DNA from: Leptospira hartskeerlii
GTDB taxonomy: Bacteria; Spirochaetota; Leptospiria; Leptospirales; Leptospiraceae
DNA length: 64,000 bases
Assembly: GCF_002811475.1 (NCBI RefSeq)
Contig: NZ_NPDL01000010.1
Span: 62,001-126,000 of the forward strand
Direction: 5' to 3'
Shown here: one piece after another, positions 8,636-17,606 of the stretch
Numbering within the stretch: position 1 is the stretch's first letter
How the letters are laid out: every line of letters begins with the position of its first letter
The notes under the pieces: model-generated
What the model was told of the DNA's origin: nothing
Databases searched by the model: none
Seen by the model: only the letters and a program-made list of their open reading frames with translations
Made by a program: the position numbers and the translations under genes

Positions 8636-9508
8636 TTATTTTACCCTTTTTCCGTTCTGTATCTCTTCGGTAGGATATAAAACCACTTCGTCTCCTTCTT
8701 GTAGACCTTCCGTTAAAAGGGAAGACTTTCCGCTTCTTGCTTCGATCTTCACGTTAGTCTTCTGCGCCTTACCTTTTACCACTTTGAAGACCGCCCAGTT
8801 TTCTCCTTCCCTGAACAGCGCGGCTGTTGGGAGGATTAGCACGTTATCTTTGCTAAAGGATACTATTTTGGCCTGGACCCGGAAAGAATCTCCCATCTGA
8901 GAAGGGGGAGCTATATCTATGATTGTCCTGACCCTTTGTTCTTCCACTCCTAAGGAGGAAATTTTAGTGAAGGCCGCAGGTTCTATCAGTTTGACTTTTC
9001 CTTGGAAAGGTTCTCCTCCCCATCCTTCAATCAAAACAGGATCTCCCGGATGAATATGGGTACTATCTTGGGTAAGCACGTCGCATACGATCTCAAGGGA
9101 AGAAGTATTACCGATGTCTAGGATAGGCGCCCCCATGGAGATAGGGCCTTCACTTTCTCTTTGTATGGACAGAATACTTCCTGAAATCGGGGACTTTACT
9201 TTTCTATCATAATCCCAGCGTACGATTGCAACGGTCTCTCCCTTATCTACTTTTTCTCCCACGTGTTTTTCTAATCTTTGCAGTACTCCATTTACAGGAG
9301 AGAAAAGGGTAAATTTTTCTTTTACTCTTGTTGTACCTTCTTCTTCCACGATTTGTCTGTAAGTTCCTTTCTCTACCTTTCCTATGTCCACTTGTAGCGG
9401 TTTGGGTCGTAAGATCCACCAGCCTAAAAGTAGTAGCAAAATTCCGGCAATAGAGAGGCGGGCGATCTTATTGGAATATAAGTTTAACAGAATTTCCTTA
9501 AGTTGCAT
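8636..9508 (-). CDS. Periplasmic adaptor (HlyD/MacA-like) of an ABC exporter
   Basis: The product has 290 residues: one N-terminal membrane anchor (about 17-33), then a membrane-fusion-protein fold. A biotinyl-lipoyl-like half motif is seen at VNGVLQRLEKHVGEKVDKGETVA (interrupted), with the second half at VKSPISGSILSI. A beta-barrel domain follows, and the membrane-proximal part ends at GLQEGDEVVLYP. There is almost no helical hairpin between the two lipoyl halves, so it is a short adaptor. It lies 3 bp downstream of the permease gene and last in an ATPase-permease-adaptor operon. Together the three would move a lipid, lipoprotein or small molecule out of the inner membrane. No TolC-like partner is in the window. 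Confidence 0.88.
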   Translation of the reverse strand: MQLKEILLNLYSNKIARLSIAGILLLLLGWWILRPKPLQVDIGKVEKGTYRQIVEEEGTTRVKEKFTLFSPVNGVLQRLEKHVGEKVDKGETVAIVRWDYDRKVKSPISGSILSIQRESEGPISMGAPILDIGNTSSLEIVCDVLTQDSTHIHPGDPVLIEGWGGEPFQGKVKLIEPAAFTKISSLGVEEQRVRTIIDIAPPSQMGDSFRVQAKIVSFSKDNVLILPTAALFREGENWAVFKVVKGKAQKTNVKIEARSGKSSLLTEGLQEGDEVVLYPTEEIQNGKRVK

Positions 9509-9511
9509 TTT

Positions 9512-11854
9512 TTATTCTCTTACCTTTAATATGGAGATCAGATCCAATGATCTTATTTTGATGTATAGTATCCAGAAACTAAATACAGAGGTAGTCAGTA
9601 CAGTAAAGACTGAAATTACGTACGTTTTTGGAGAAACGTATAAAGGGATCTTAAATCCTTCTGTTTCCACCGTGTTTAAGATCCCATATCCGGAAAAATA
9701 ACCGAGCAAACATCCGAGAGGCAAGGACGCTAGAATTACAATAGTCAATTCTCCGGATAATATTATAAAAACTTCCGTTTTGGTAAAACCTAAGATCCTC
9801 AAACTACCCAATTCGAAGGCTCTTTCGGAAAGTGAGATCAAAGCGGTATTATAGACCACTCCTACGGAAATAATACATGCAAAAATCATTATGATCAATG
9901 AAGTCGTTAATGTGCTTCGCGACATTAGTTCATAAAATATTTTTAAGGTCCTTGCTCGCGTAGATACTCCCGAGATCTTCGGATAGGATTTTAATTCATT
10001 CAATAAGGCTTCTTCTTTGGAGGAGTCCGTCCAAAGTGCGGCAATATTTACCTGATCTCCTTCTCTTAATAATCTGTTTAAGGATTGGATCTCCTTGTAG
10101 GCTCCTTGTCCTAAGATTTCATTGATGATCCCGGTTACTTCTACTTCCGTTTTGATCCTTTGTCCTTCCAATACTTCCAGTTGTATTTTATCTCCTTTAC
10201 GGATCCCGAACTTTTCCGCCAAACCGGAATTTAAGAGAATGCCATCCTCCGGAACCGGGACATTTTGCCCTTGTTCGTTAATCAATCTTCTAAGGGAGGA
10301 ATTTTCGGGCATCCCTGTTAGAACGATCTCTTTACTTGAATTTCCATAACGGATACGGATCGGTACGGATCTATATCCTTCTGCCAATAGGACCCCTTCC
10401 TTATTCGTTAATTCCAAAATGGAATCTGACGAGATTGAATTTTGGAAATTTAATGTAACTGTGTCCCTTTGCAAATCTTCGAATTGTATTTTTAGGATCG
10501 AGTTCATCGTGTCTCTAGAGAACAAGCCGAGGACCATGATCATTACGGAAGAAGAAACTCCTAATACGAATAATAAGGTCCTTCCAGGTCTTCTGATCAG
10601 GTTTCGTATGGCGATCCTATAAATTACCGGAAGATCCTTCCAATATTCTTCTAGGAAACTTTTGGAGAAGTTTTCCGGAGAAGGAGGTCTCATCGCTTGG
10701 GCAGGCTGAAGAGAAGTTGCCTTACGGATCGACAACAAAGATCCGGCCATCCCTGAAACTATGCCGATCAATACTGCTTGGATCGCTAATCTAGGGTCGA
10801 ATAGGAATTTTAGATTCGGAAATTTATAATAATCTCCGTATAGCCCTACCATTTTTGTTCCCAAGTAATATCCGAATATAATTCCCAAAAGAGAACCTAT
10901 GATGCATATAAATAATATTATCTTTAAATAATGGAAGGCGATACTTCTATCTCCGTATCCGAGCGCCTTTAAAGTGGCGATCTGTTCTCTTTGTTTGGAT
11001 ATCATTCTGGAAGAGACTATATGAAGAAGGAAGGCTGCTACTCCCAAAAATACCATTGGAATGGAATATGCAGTCGTTTTTAATTGTTTGAATTCGTCTC
11101 GAAGAAAGGAGTGAGATGGAAGTTTGTCCCTATCGTAAGAGCCTAAGCCTCCGAATGAGGTCAATTTTAGATCCACTTCTTTGAGGACTGAGTTTTTTTC
11201 GGCATTAGGAGCAAAGTCGAATACGATATCGTTTACCGCCCCGTTCATGTCGAAGATCTCTTCTACACTTTCCTTTTTCATCCATAGGATCCCATAATGT
11301 TTGTCATCCGGTAGAAATCCGCCTGGGCGAAAAACGTACACGTATTCCGGGGAAAGTGCGATCCCTGAGACGGTCAGTATTTTTTTCTTTCCTTCTAAAA
11401 CTGCAGTGAGTTTGGAACCGGGTTCCAATCGATTTGCCAAGGAGAATGCTTCACTGATCACAGTTTCGTCTTTTTCTCGAGGCAATCTTCCTTGTAATAA
11501 TGCCAAACGGTTTAAACCTTCCGTTAAGGTGACTATTCTTCCTCCACTCGGAATTGATTCGGATTCAAAATCCAAAACTATATCTTCAATGATACTTCCT
11601 TCCGCATATGAAACTCCCGGTACTTTAGAAATATCTAAAATTATAGATTTGGGTGCTTTGTGGAGAGAAACGAATCCTTGGGAAAGCGAATATTCCGCGT
11701 AAAAATTATTTCTGGAAACCAGGAGGGAATCGTAGGCACTTAAGGAAGTTAGATACACCGCGATCCCGGATGCAATCACTAATGTGATAGTCAAAGCCTG
11801 GGACTTCCATGCTAATAATTCCCGAAGGGCTTTTTTGTCTAGGACCTTTACCAA
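9512..11854 (-). CDS. FtsX-domain ABC transporter permease
   Basis: This 780-residue permease has two FtsX-type halves. A membrane helix near 17-37 is followed by a large extracytoplasmic domain (about 40-260), three helices (about 270-385) and the basic segment RKATSLQPAQAMRPPSPE. A second copy then follows with its own helix near 425-447, periplasmic domain and three terminal helices (about 655-775). This duplicated MacB-like domain arrangement in one chain is typical of lipid or lipoprotein export systems and of DevC-like exporters. The start overlaps the ATPase gene by 7 bases, implying translational coupling. The substrate is unknown. A mechanotransmission rather than channel-type mechanism is expected from the family. 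Confidence 0.9.
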   Translation of the reverse strand: MVKVLDKKALRELLAWKSQALTITLVIASGIAVYLTSLSAYDSLLVSRNNFYAEYSLSQGFVSLHKAPKSIILDISKVPGVSYAEGSIIEDIVLDFESESIPSGGRIVTLTEGLNRLALLQGRLPREKDETVISEAFSLANRLEPGSKLTAVLEGKKKILTVSGIALSPEYVYVFRPGGFLPDDKHYGILWMKKESVEEIFDMNGAVNDIVFDFAPNAEKNSVLKEVDLKLTSFGGLGSYDRDKLPSHSFLRDEFKQLKTTAYSIPMVFLGVAAFLLHIVSSRMISKQREQIATLKALGYGDRSIAFHYLKIILFICIIGSLLGIIFGYYLGTKMVGLYGDYYKFPNLKFLFDPRLAIQAVLIGIVSGMAGSLLSIRKATSLQPAQAMRPPSPENFSKSFLEEYWKDLPVIYRIAIRNLIRRPGRTLLFVLGVSSSVMIMVLGLFSRDTMNSILKIQFEDLQRDTVTLNFQNSISSDSILELTNKEGVLLAEGYRSVPIRIRYGNSSKEIVLTGMPENSSLRRLINEQGQNVPVPEDGILLNSGLAEKFGIRKGDKIQLEVLEGQRIKTEVEVTGIINEILGQGAYKEIQSLNRLLREGDQVNIAALWTDSSKEEALLNELKSYPKISGVSTRARTLKIFYELMSRSTLTTSLIIMIFACIISVGVVYNTALISLSERAFELGSLRILGFTKTEVFIILSGELTIVILASLPLGCLLGYFSGYGILNTVETEGFKIPLYVSPKTYVISVFTVLTTSVFSFWILYIKIRSLDLISILKVRE

Positions 11855-12579
11855 TGAAGACTCTCAGTAGAGGTTTTATGTAGATTCGGTTTATCCGATA
11901 CTATCGATCCGTCCCTCATTTCTACGACTCTATCTGCGATGGAAGAGATGCTAACATTATGTGTGATTATGATTGTCGTCGTGCCTAACTCTTTGTTGAT
12001 CTTAGAGATCGCATCCAATACGATCTTTCCTGTTTTGAAATCCAGGGCACCTGTAGGTTCGTCGCAGAGAAGTATTTCGGGTCGTTTGACTATGGCTCTT
12101 GCAATTGCGACCCTTTGTTGTTCCCCTCCGGAAAGTTGAGAAGGAAAATGATCTTTTCTATCCGTTAGGCCAACCAATTCCAACGCTTCAGAAGGAGACA
12201 TTGGATTATCCGAGATATCCGTAACAAGTTTTACATTCTCTTCTGCAGTCAGGCTCGGGATCAAATTATAAAATTGGAATACGAATCCAACGTATTTTCT
12301 TCTGAACTCGGTAAGATCCTCATTTTGACCCACTTGTAAAGGCTTATTATTGAAAAGTATTTCTCCGGAACTAGGAGAATCCAATCCTCCTAATATGTTT
12401 AGGAGGGTGGATTTTCCGCTGCCGCTTGGGCCTAATAGAACTGAAAATTCGGACCTGAAAAATCGGACATTGATATCATTTAAAGCTGGAACCTTCACTT
12501 GGCCCATATCGTAAATTTTGCCTAGTTTTACGGTTTCAAAGACCGGATCTTTCGAATCGTTTTTTCCGGATTTTTTCAT
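11848..12579 (-). CDS. ABC transporter ATP-binding protein (LolD/MacB-type)
   Basis: This 243-residue nucleotide-binding subunit carries Walker A GPSGSGKST (about 52-60), Q-loop FVFQFYNLIP, signature LSGGEQQRVAIARAI, Walker B LLCDEPTGALD and switch His in IIITHN. All catalytic residues are intact. The sequence around the Q-loop and the TGALD after Walker B place it in the LolD/MacB/FtsE group, which partners FtsX-fold permeases. It is the first gene of the operon and overlaps the permease start by 7 bases. The 324-bp region upstream separates it from a divergent gene and should hold its promoter. Confidence 0.95.
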   Translation of the reverse strand: MKKSGKNDSKDPVFETVKLGKIYDMGQVKVPALNDINVRFFRSEFSVLLGPSGSGKSTLLNILGGLDSPSSGEILFNNKPLQVGQNEDLTEFRRKYVGFVFQFYNLIPSLTAEENVKLVTDISDNPMSPSEALELVGLTDRKDHFPSQLSGGEQQRVAIARAIVKRPEILLCDEPTGALDFKTGKIVLDAISKINKELGTTTIIITHNVSISSIADRVVEMRDGSIVSDKPNLHKTSTESLHW

Positions 12580-12903
12580 AAAGGGATCATTTATACCTAA
12601 TGGTCTAAGTAAAATAAAATTTTCAGGGACAAGGTTGATCTATGTTAATATTTTTTAAAGTTTATATCTACGAGTAAAGTAGGATTGTCAGTCCTTTTTT
12701 CAGAAAGTAATTTATCCTTTTTTTAGAGATTTGAGACTATTCGATCCAAAAAAAATTAGATCAGAACTTGAAAACTTTGCAAAAACAAACTCGACCTTTC
12801 CACAGGAAGCGTTGACTAAACGCTACTATATCTTTAACATGCAATAAATTATTCACCGTCGAAAATCATTTCGGCGAACGAATAGGTTTCACGGAGTTTA
12901 GGA
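12580..12903. other. Divergent AT-rich intergenic region
   Basis: No gene is visible here. The stretch separates the ABC operon (-) from a secreted-protein gene (+). It is AT-rich, with several T runs near 12640-12730, and contains a good sigma70-like promoter for the plus-strand gene. I see no repeat or conserved RNA in it. Confidence 0.6.
12812..12840 (+). promoter_or_regulatory. Candidate sigma70 promoter
   Basis: TTGACT (12812-12817) and TAACAT (12835-12840) are separated by 17 bases. They lie about 65 bases upstream of the ATG at 12904. Confidence 0.45.
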
Positions 12904-13425
12904 ATGAAAAAGAAAAATGTATTTAGAGTGATCGCGATCGTTGCGTTTTATCTCAGTTTGTTGCCGGTAGGTTTATTTGCGGAAGAGGATGATCATTATA
13001 TTCAACCGGACGATTATTTCGTTTCCAGGGAAGAATATAATGATCAAACTTATATCAACGTATATCTCGCCAAAGAAATGACTCCTGCTTCTGCCACCAA
13101 AACAAAAGGGGAAGGGGAATTTATGCAAGTCACGGACGGTAAAAAATATTGGACCAAAAACTTTTACATTACCCGAATCGCCACCGACAAAGACCTGAAG
13201 TTGGGAGTTAAAGTGATCATATTCGACAGAAGTAACGAAGACGGATACAGAGCCCCCGAATCAAAGGAAGAAGCTAGAACGGAGAATTGGTTCATGGCAA
13301 AGATCACGGATACTTCTGATTTGTTCAAAGGGATCGTAACCGTTTCCGGAGGATATAAGATCCTGAAGAACAACTTAAGAGTGATTATACCAAAAGCGAC
13401 TGTTACGCCTAAAGGTGGAAAATAA
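12904..13425 (+). CDS. Small secreted protein of unknown function
   Basis: The product has 173 residues with a clear signal peptide (MKKKNVFRVIAIVAFYLSLL...LFA, cleavage after about residue 26). The mature part of about 147 residues is hydrophilic and rich in Lys, Asp and aromatic residues, with alternating beta-strand patterns and no Cys. It carries no domain I recognise. A purine-rich GGAG and AGGA precede the start. It has its own promoter candidate and a strong terminator, so it is probably expressed alone, perhaps at a high level. A periplasmic or surface location is likely. Confidence 0.85.
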   Translation: MKKKNVFRVIAIVAFYLSLLPVGLFAEEDDHYIQPDDYFVSREEYNDQTYINVYLAKEMTPASATKTKGEGEFMQVTDGKKYWTKNFYITRIATDKDLKLGVKVIIFDRSNEDGYRAPESKEEARTENWFMAKITDTSDLFKGIVTVSGGYKILKNNLRVIIPKATVTPKGGK

Positions 13426-13466
13426 TATTCAAAAAACTGAATTTTCTTTTTATAAGAAAAGTTCCG

Positions 13467-13494
13467 AAAGCCTCCGGTTATAGGAGGCTTTTTT
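13467..13494 (+). terminator. Strong rho-independent terminator
   Basis: AAAGCCTCC (13467-13475) pairs with GGAGGCTTT (13483-13491) around a 7-base loop, followed by a T run. It ends the secreted-protein gene and may also slow transcription coming from the convergent permease gene. Confidence 0.88.
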
Positions 13495-13502
13495 ATTTCA
13501 GT

Positions 13503-14663
13503 TCAGACTTTTAACCTTTTGTAAATTACGTATAGTCCGGATAAAAAGAGTATCGGTGTGATCCAACTCGCGAGCCAGATTGGGATCACTTCGTTTTCTC
13601 CCAATGATTTGAAAGAAGGATCCATGACCATATAAAGAAGAGCTACTCCGATACTAACGCCAAGAGAAGAAACGATCGCCATTCTTTTAGTAAAAAATCC
13701 ACTGGCACATCCTACCAAGGTCAATACCACGATCAGTAATGGTTCTGCAAATAACGTATGTTTTGCAATGTCGACGTCCCCGTAAGATAAACCTTTACGG
13801 ATCCGGTTTTCTTTTTCTTCAGAAAGTTCGAAGAAGTTCATCTCTTCCACGGAACCTTTTAACTTTTTAAAATATTCGGGCTTTTCCGGAAGTTTGTATT
13901 CCTTCTCCGCAAATTTTTGCACGGAGACTACCTGTAGATCGTCGTCGAACTTGGTCTCTTCTACACCTTTTAAGATCCAAACTTCTTTTTGGTAATTGAA
14001 CTTTGCTCTTTGAGCTACCAAAAGATAATCAGGAGTTTGTTCCTGTGTCAGGCAGATGTAATTGAATCCACCTTTGATCTCTTCTTCTTTGGTGTCGTAA
14101 TAGTAGATATAATAAAAACCTTCTTGCCCCTTGAAATGTTTTTGGTAGACCACACCGACTAAAGTGTTTTGGTCTCCTTCTTTTAACATTTTATGTTCTT
14201 CATTTGCTCTTGCGTTTAACGGAGCTACAACTGTTTGTTTTAAGAAGAATGCTGCGAACCAAAGAACACAACTGAATGCTACGATCGGAGCTACAATTCT
14301 TCTGAAAGAGATCCCGGCGGCCATCATTGCCACCAATTCTTTGTTCGCAGAAAACTGTCCCACAGTGAAAGATACGGAAAATAGTATGGCGATGTTCAAG
14401 ATATACTGGATGAGCATCTGAGGGAGGCGGAATAGAATGAAAAGCCAGCCGTGGATCTTTCCGCCTTTGGAGGAAGCCATGTCTCCTTTGATATCGCTGT
14501 AAGAAGACATGAGTGCCAGAAATCCTAAAGTGATTAAAGCCCCGATAAATATTTTTATGAATTCGGAGAATACGTACTTATCCAAGATCCTAGGAGGGAA
14601 AAATTCCTCCTTAATTCTATGGATCCATTCTTTGGGACGGATTTCTGGAAGACTGAATTGCAT
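13503..14663 (-). CDS. LptF/LptG-family permease (YjgP/YjgQ)
   Basis: The product has 386 residues. N-terminal cytoplasmic residues lead into helix LDKYVFSEFIKIFIGALITLGF (interrupted), then a second and third helix by residue 135. A periplasmic beta-jellyroll domain follows (about 140-290), and three C-terminal helices end at LYVIYKRLKV. This is the fold of LptF and LptG, the inner-membrane pair that works with LptB to pull lipopolysaccharide onto the Lpt bridge. A single gene is present here; I cannot say whether it is F or G. It is convergent with the secreted-protein gene and divergent from the HEAT gene. lpxK and msbA a few kb away fit an LPS-biogenesis neighbourhood. Confidence 0.88.
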   Translation of the reverse strand: MQFSLPEIRPKEWIHRIKEEFFPPRILDKYVFSEFIKIFIGALITLGFLALMSSYSDIKGDMASSKGGKIHGWLFILFRLPQMLIQYILNIAILFSVSFTVGQFSANKELVAMMAAGISFRRIVAPIVAFSCVLWFAAFFLKQTVVAPLNARANEEHKMLKEGDQNTLVGVVYQKHFKGQEGFYYIYYYDTKEEEIKGGFNYICLTQEQTPDYLLVAQRAKFNYQKEVWILKGVEETKFDDDLQVVSVQKFAEKEYKLPEKPEYFKKLKGSVEEMNFFELSEEKENRIRKGLSYGDVDIAKHTLFAEPLLIVVLTLVGCASGFFTKRMAIVSSLGVSIGVALLYMVMDPSFKSLGENEVIPIWLASWITPILFLSGLYVIYKRLKV

Positions 14664-14765
14664 TCCGAATCCATCATCAAAAGGCCGAGCGATTCCTACG
14701 AACCATTTATTTGAGTTGACGATCTTGGCTCCCGAGGGAAGATTCCTCGGTTACAGGAGGAGATC

Positions 14766-15239
14766 ATGAAAAAAAGCGCCATTACGCTCGCAATACTCGC
14801 CACTCTTATTTTTACCGTTTCGGTTTCTGCCGAAAAAAGCACGGAAGATCATATCAAGGCACTTTCCAGCGGATCCGATCAGGAAAAAATCGAAGCTTCC
14901 CTTTATTTGGGAGATAAAAAGGAAAAATCCGCGATTCCGGAATTGATCAACCTTCTGAACCGTTCCAATGATCCTAAAGTTGCCGTTCCTGCTGGGATTG
15001 CTTTGGGTCAAATCGGAGAAGCCGGTGATTCTACTATCGCTCTAAAAAACAAAGTGATCAGCTCTGATAACGGAGATATCGTTTACACTGCTCTTGTTTC
15101 GATCCTGAATATCGTGATCAAAAATGAGAAAGCGGAAGACGCTGCAAAAGAAGCTGTTGAATTTGCCGATAAAAACCGCAGATCAGATGAGTTTGTTTCC
15201 GATTTCTTAAACGTTCTCACTAAAAAGTTAAAGGGTTAA
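14766..15239 (+). CDS. Secreted HEAT-repeat protein
   Basis: The product has 157 residues with a signal peptide (MKKSAITLAILATLIFTVSVSA). Short helical HEAT/PBS-lyase-type repeats follow. The first is around EKIEASLYLGDKKEKSAIPELINLL, split here as EKIEASLYLGD and SAIPELINLL. The second is around DPKVAVPAGIALGQIGEAGD, and a degenerate third lies near 100-130. Such repeats form a protein-binding solenoid. A strong ribosome site (AGGAGGAG) precedes the ATG. The gene is only 10 bp upstream of the ThiF-like gene and probably shares its transcript, although one product is exported and the other cytoplasmic. Partner unknown. Confidence 0.85.
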   Translation: MKKSAITLAILATLIFTVSVSAEKSTEDHIKALSSGSDQEKIEASLYLGDKKEKSAIPELINLLNRSNDPKVAVPAGIALGQIGEAGDSTIALKNKVISSDNGDIVYTALVSILNIVIKNEKAEDAAKEAVEFADKNRRSDEFVSDFLNVLTKKLKG

Positions 15240-15249
15240 TCCTTTTTCG

Positions 15250-16011
15250 GTGTTGAGTCCGGAGGAACTGAGTCGTTATTCTCGGAATATTCTTCTAAAC
15301 GAAGTTAAGCGTAGCGGTCAGGAAAAACTCAAAAAATCCGTAGTAACGGTAATAGGAGCCGGGGGTCTTGGATCTCCGGCTTTGTTGTATTTAGGTGCAG
15401 CCGGAGTAGGAAATATCCGCATCATAGACTCCGATATAGTCGAAACCACCAATCTACAAAGACAAATCATATTCAAACATTCTGATATAGGAAGGTCCAA
15501 GTCGGAAGCTTCTTCAGAAAATCTTAGATCCCTAAATCCTTATATAAGTGTGGAAAGTATACAGGCTAGACTAAATAAGGAGAACGCCAAAGATCTACTA
15601 AGCGGATCCGATTTGGTCTTGGAAGGTTCCGATAATTTCGATACTAAGTTTCTTACGAATGATATTTGTGTAGGAGAGAAAATCCCTTTTGTCTCTGCGG
15701 GAGTTCTTCGGTTTGAAGGAATGGTGATGGGAGTTCGCCCTGGAAAGGACGCATGTTTTAGATGTGTCTATGAAAATCCTCCACCTTTGGAACATGTGCC
15801 TTCATGTGCGGATGCAGGAGTGATAGGCAGTATGGCAGGGATGATAGGAACCATCCAGGCCACAGAAAGTATTCAATTTTTATTAAATGATTTCGAAAGA
15901 GATGCAGGTTTGTTCGGTAGAATTTTACAAGTAGATTCCAAATCCATGGAATTCAGAACAATCTCTACAGTCAGACGTAAAGATTGCATCGTATGCGGCT
16001 CGCTTCACTGA
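15250..16011 (+). CDS. ThiF/MoeB/HesA-family adenylyltransferase (E1-like)
   Basis: This 253-residue enzyme starts at GTG. It has the nucleotide loop GAGGLG (36-41), the DSDIVETTNLQRQ segment (60-72) with the catalytic Arg, a zinc site made of C169-x2-C172 and C246-x2-C249, and the SCADAGVIG block with the persulfide or thioester cysteine C186. Family members adenylate the C-terminal Gly-Gly of ThiS or MoaD so that sulfur can be loaded for thiamin or molybdopterin synthesis. No ThiS/MoaD, thiazole or rhodanese gene is adjacent, so I do not choose between ThiF and MoeB. It lies 10 bp behind the HEAT gene. Confidence 0.93.
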   Translation: MLSPEELSRYSRNILLNEVKRSGQEKLKKSVVTVIGAGGLGSPALLYLGAAGVGNIRIIDSDIVETTNLQRQIIFKHSDIGRSKSEASSENLRSLNPYISVESIQARLNKENAKDLLSGSDLVLEGSDNFDTKFLTNDICVGEKIPFVSAGVLRFEGMVMGVRPGKDACFRCVYENPPPLEHVPSCADAGVIGSMAGMIGTIQATESIQFLLNDFERDAGLFGRILQVDSKSMEFRTISTVRRKDCIVCGSLH

Positions 16012-16052
16012 GTTTCGTTCTAGATAAAACATTTCAGGGAAATTAAACGATT

Positions 16053-17381
16053 TTATTTGTTAAAGTCGTACGAGTAAGTTGCACCAATTTGTATTGTGGT
16101 TGCTTTTGTTTCTTTGAGTGCTCCTGGGCCTACAAGAGATTCGAAGAGTAATTTTCCTAGTACGTAATTTTGTGGGTCTGCTCCTGAACCCTCATTGCCT
16201 ACGTTCAATGCGGTTGAGGAAATTGTATAAGTCCAGCTCAGACTATTTAAACCCATCCAAAAGCTGACTCCGTATTTCCAAGGATATAAAAATTTCAGAT
16301 CGATGATCGCTCCCTTTGCGACCCATTTATTGTATACGTCTATGTCTTCCGCTTGGGTCTGAGCACTTGCAGGTGCGTAAGCATTCAGTTGTCGATCGTA
16401 TGTTCCGTATCCTTTCATTTGAAGAATATGTAATCCTGTGCGAATCTCAAATTTTTCGAATTTTATATCGTATTGTACCCCATAGGAGAAACCTTTTAAA
16501 CCTTCTGCAACAGAAGTGGGATCGGTTCCGAAATATTGATCAGTAAATAATGGAGCAACTCCCGCTCCGAACGCTAAAGAATTTGAATTCTCCGTCTTTG
16601 TCCAGAACTGATGGTATCCGATCACAGGACGGATATCGTATTTAGGATGTGGATATACAGAGTAGGAAAAGTTTCCATAAACATGTTTCATGGAAACATC
16701 ATAGTTGCCATGGATTAATTTCGGGAATGTTCCGCTGGTCGGACCATCTATTCCGATAATATTTTGGGTCGCAGTAGATGCTACGGAACTTGCACCTAGT
16801 TCTCCCACGAATCTATTCCAAGAATATCTAACTTCGAAAGATTTGGCTTTGCCGCTTTTCGGTTTTGGTTCTATTGGGTATTCAAATTTACCACTATCTT
16901 GGCCTAAGCTACTTCCGATCGCGATCACATTATCATAAAAATTAGCACCTTGGAAATTGACGGTTCCTGATCCAGTTCCTAAGAAAATATCAATACGGTT
17001 TCGTTTTGCTTCTTCGATCTGTTTTTTTCTTTTTTCTGCCTTCTCGTCTAGGACGGCTTGTTTTTTGGAATCTTCTTCTTGTTGTTTTGTGATTTCTTCC
17101 GGCGTAGGTGTAGGAGGTCCAACGGGAGTTTTGTCTTTAGGTTCCGGAGTTTTTGCTTCTTTAAACGCAACTCGTTTGACATCTTGTTTTGAAATTTCTT
17201 TTGTGGAGCCGTCAGGTAGTTTGATTACAATCTTGAATGCTGTTTGGGAAATGATCTCTGCGGTAATCACTCTTCCATCTTTCATATAGATGACCTGATC
17301 GTTTGGATGGATGGAAGTCAGGGATAAGACCATACATCCGAAGAAGATTGCCGCTTTAATTTTATTTTTAAGTCTTCTCAT
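16053..17381 (-). CDS. Predicted outer-membrane beta-barrel protein with an Sm-like N-terminal domain
   Basis: The product has 442 residues. The signal peptide (residues 1-26) is followed by a small beta domain, VIYMKDGRVITAEIISQTA and IVIKLPDGSTKEISKQDV, of the type that opens several leptospiral outer-membrane proteins. A Pro-rich linker (PEPKDKTPVGPPTPTPEE) and a Lys/Glu-rich helical stretch (about 95-128) come next. From about 130 to the end there are alternating amphipathic strands with many aromatic residues and a terminal strand TTIQIGATYSYDFNK, consistent with a barrel. The function is unknown; it is possibly an adhesin or channel. The gene is convergent with the ThiF-like gene. Confidence 0.82.
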   Translation of the reverse strand: MRRLKNKIKAAIFFGCMVLSLTSIHPNDQVIYMKDGRVITAEIISQTAFKIVIKLPDGSTKEISKQDVKRVAFKEAKTPEPKDKTPVGPPTPTPEEITKQQEEDSKKQAVLDEKAEKRKKQIEEAKRNRIDIFLGTGSGTVNFQGANFYDNVIAIGSSLGQDSGKFEYPIEPKPKSGKAKSFEVRYSWNRFVGELGASSVASTATQNIIGIDGPTSGTFPKLIHGNYDVSMKHVYGNFSYSVYPHPKYDIRPVIGYHQFWTKTENSNSLAFGAGVAPLFTDQYFGTDPTSVAEGLKGFSYGVQYDIKFEKFEIRTGLHILQMKGYGTYDRQLNAYAPASAQTQAEDIDVYNKWVAKGAIIDLKFLYPWKYGVSFWMGLNSLSWTYTISSTALNVGNEGSGADPQNYVLGKLLFESLVGPGALKETKATTIQIGATYSYDFNK

Positions 17382-17606
17382 TTCCTATCCAGGTCCCATT
17401 CAGTTTTGAATTCTAGGAAAGAATCCTTAGGAGGAAAACAAGATTCAAGCAATAAATTGACATGTCTTAGAACTAAGGAGACTTATCTTATAACAAATAC
17501 TACACTAATAAGAAATATTTCGGTCCATAATTTTCCCGCAGATAGAAATAAAGGAGTAAGGAACCTTGCTATTTTTTGAGAAAGAAAAAAGTCTTTTTAT
17601 TCCGTT

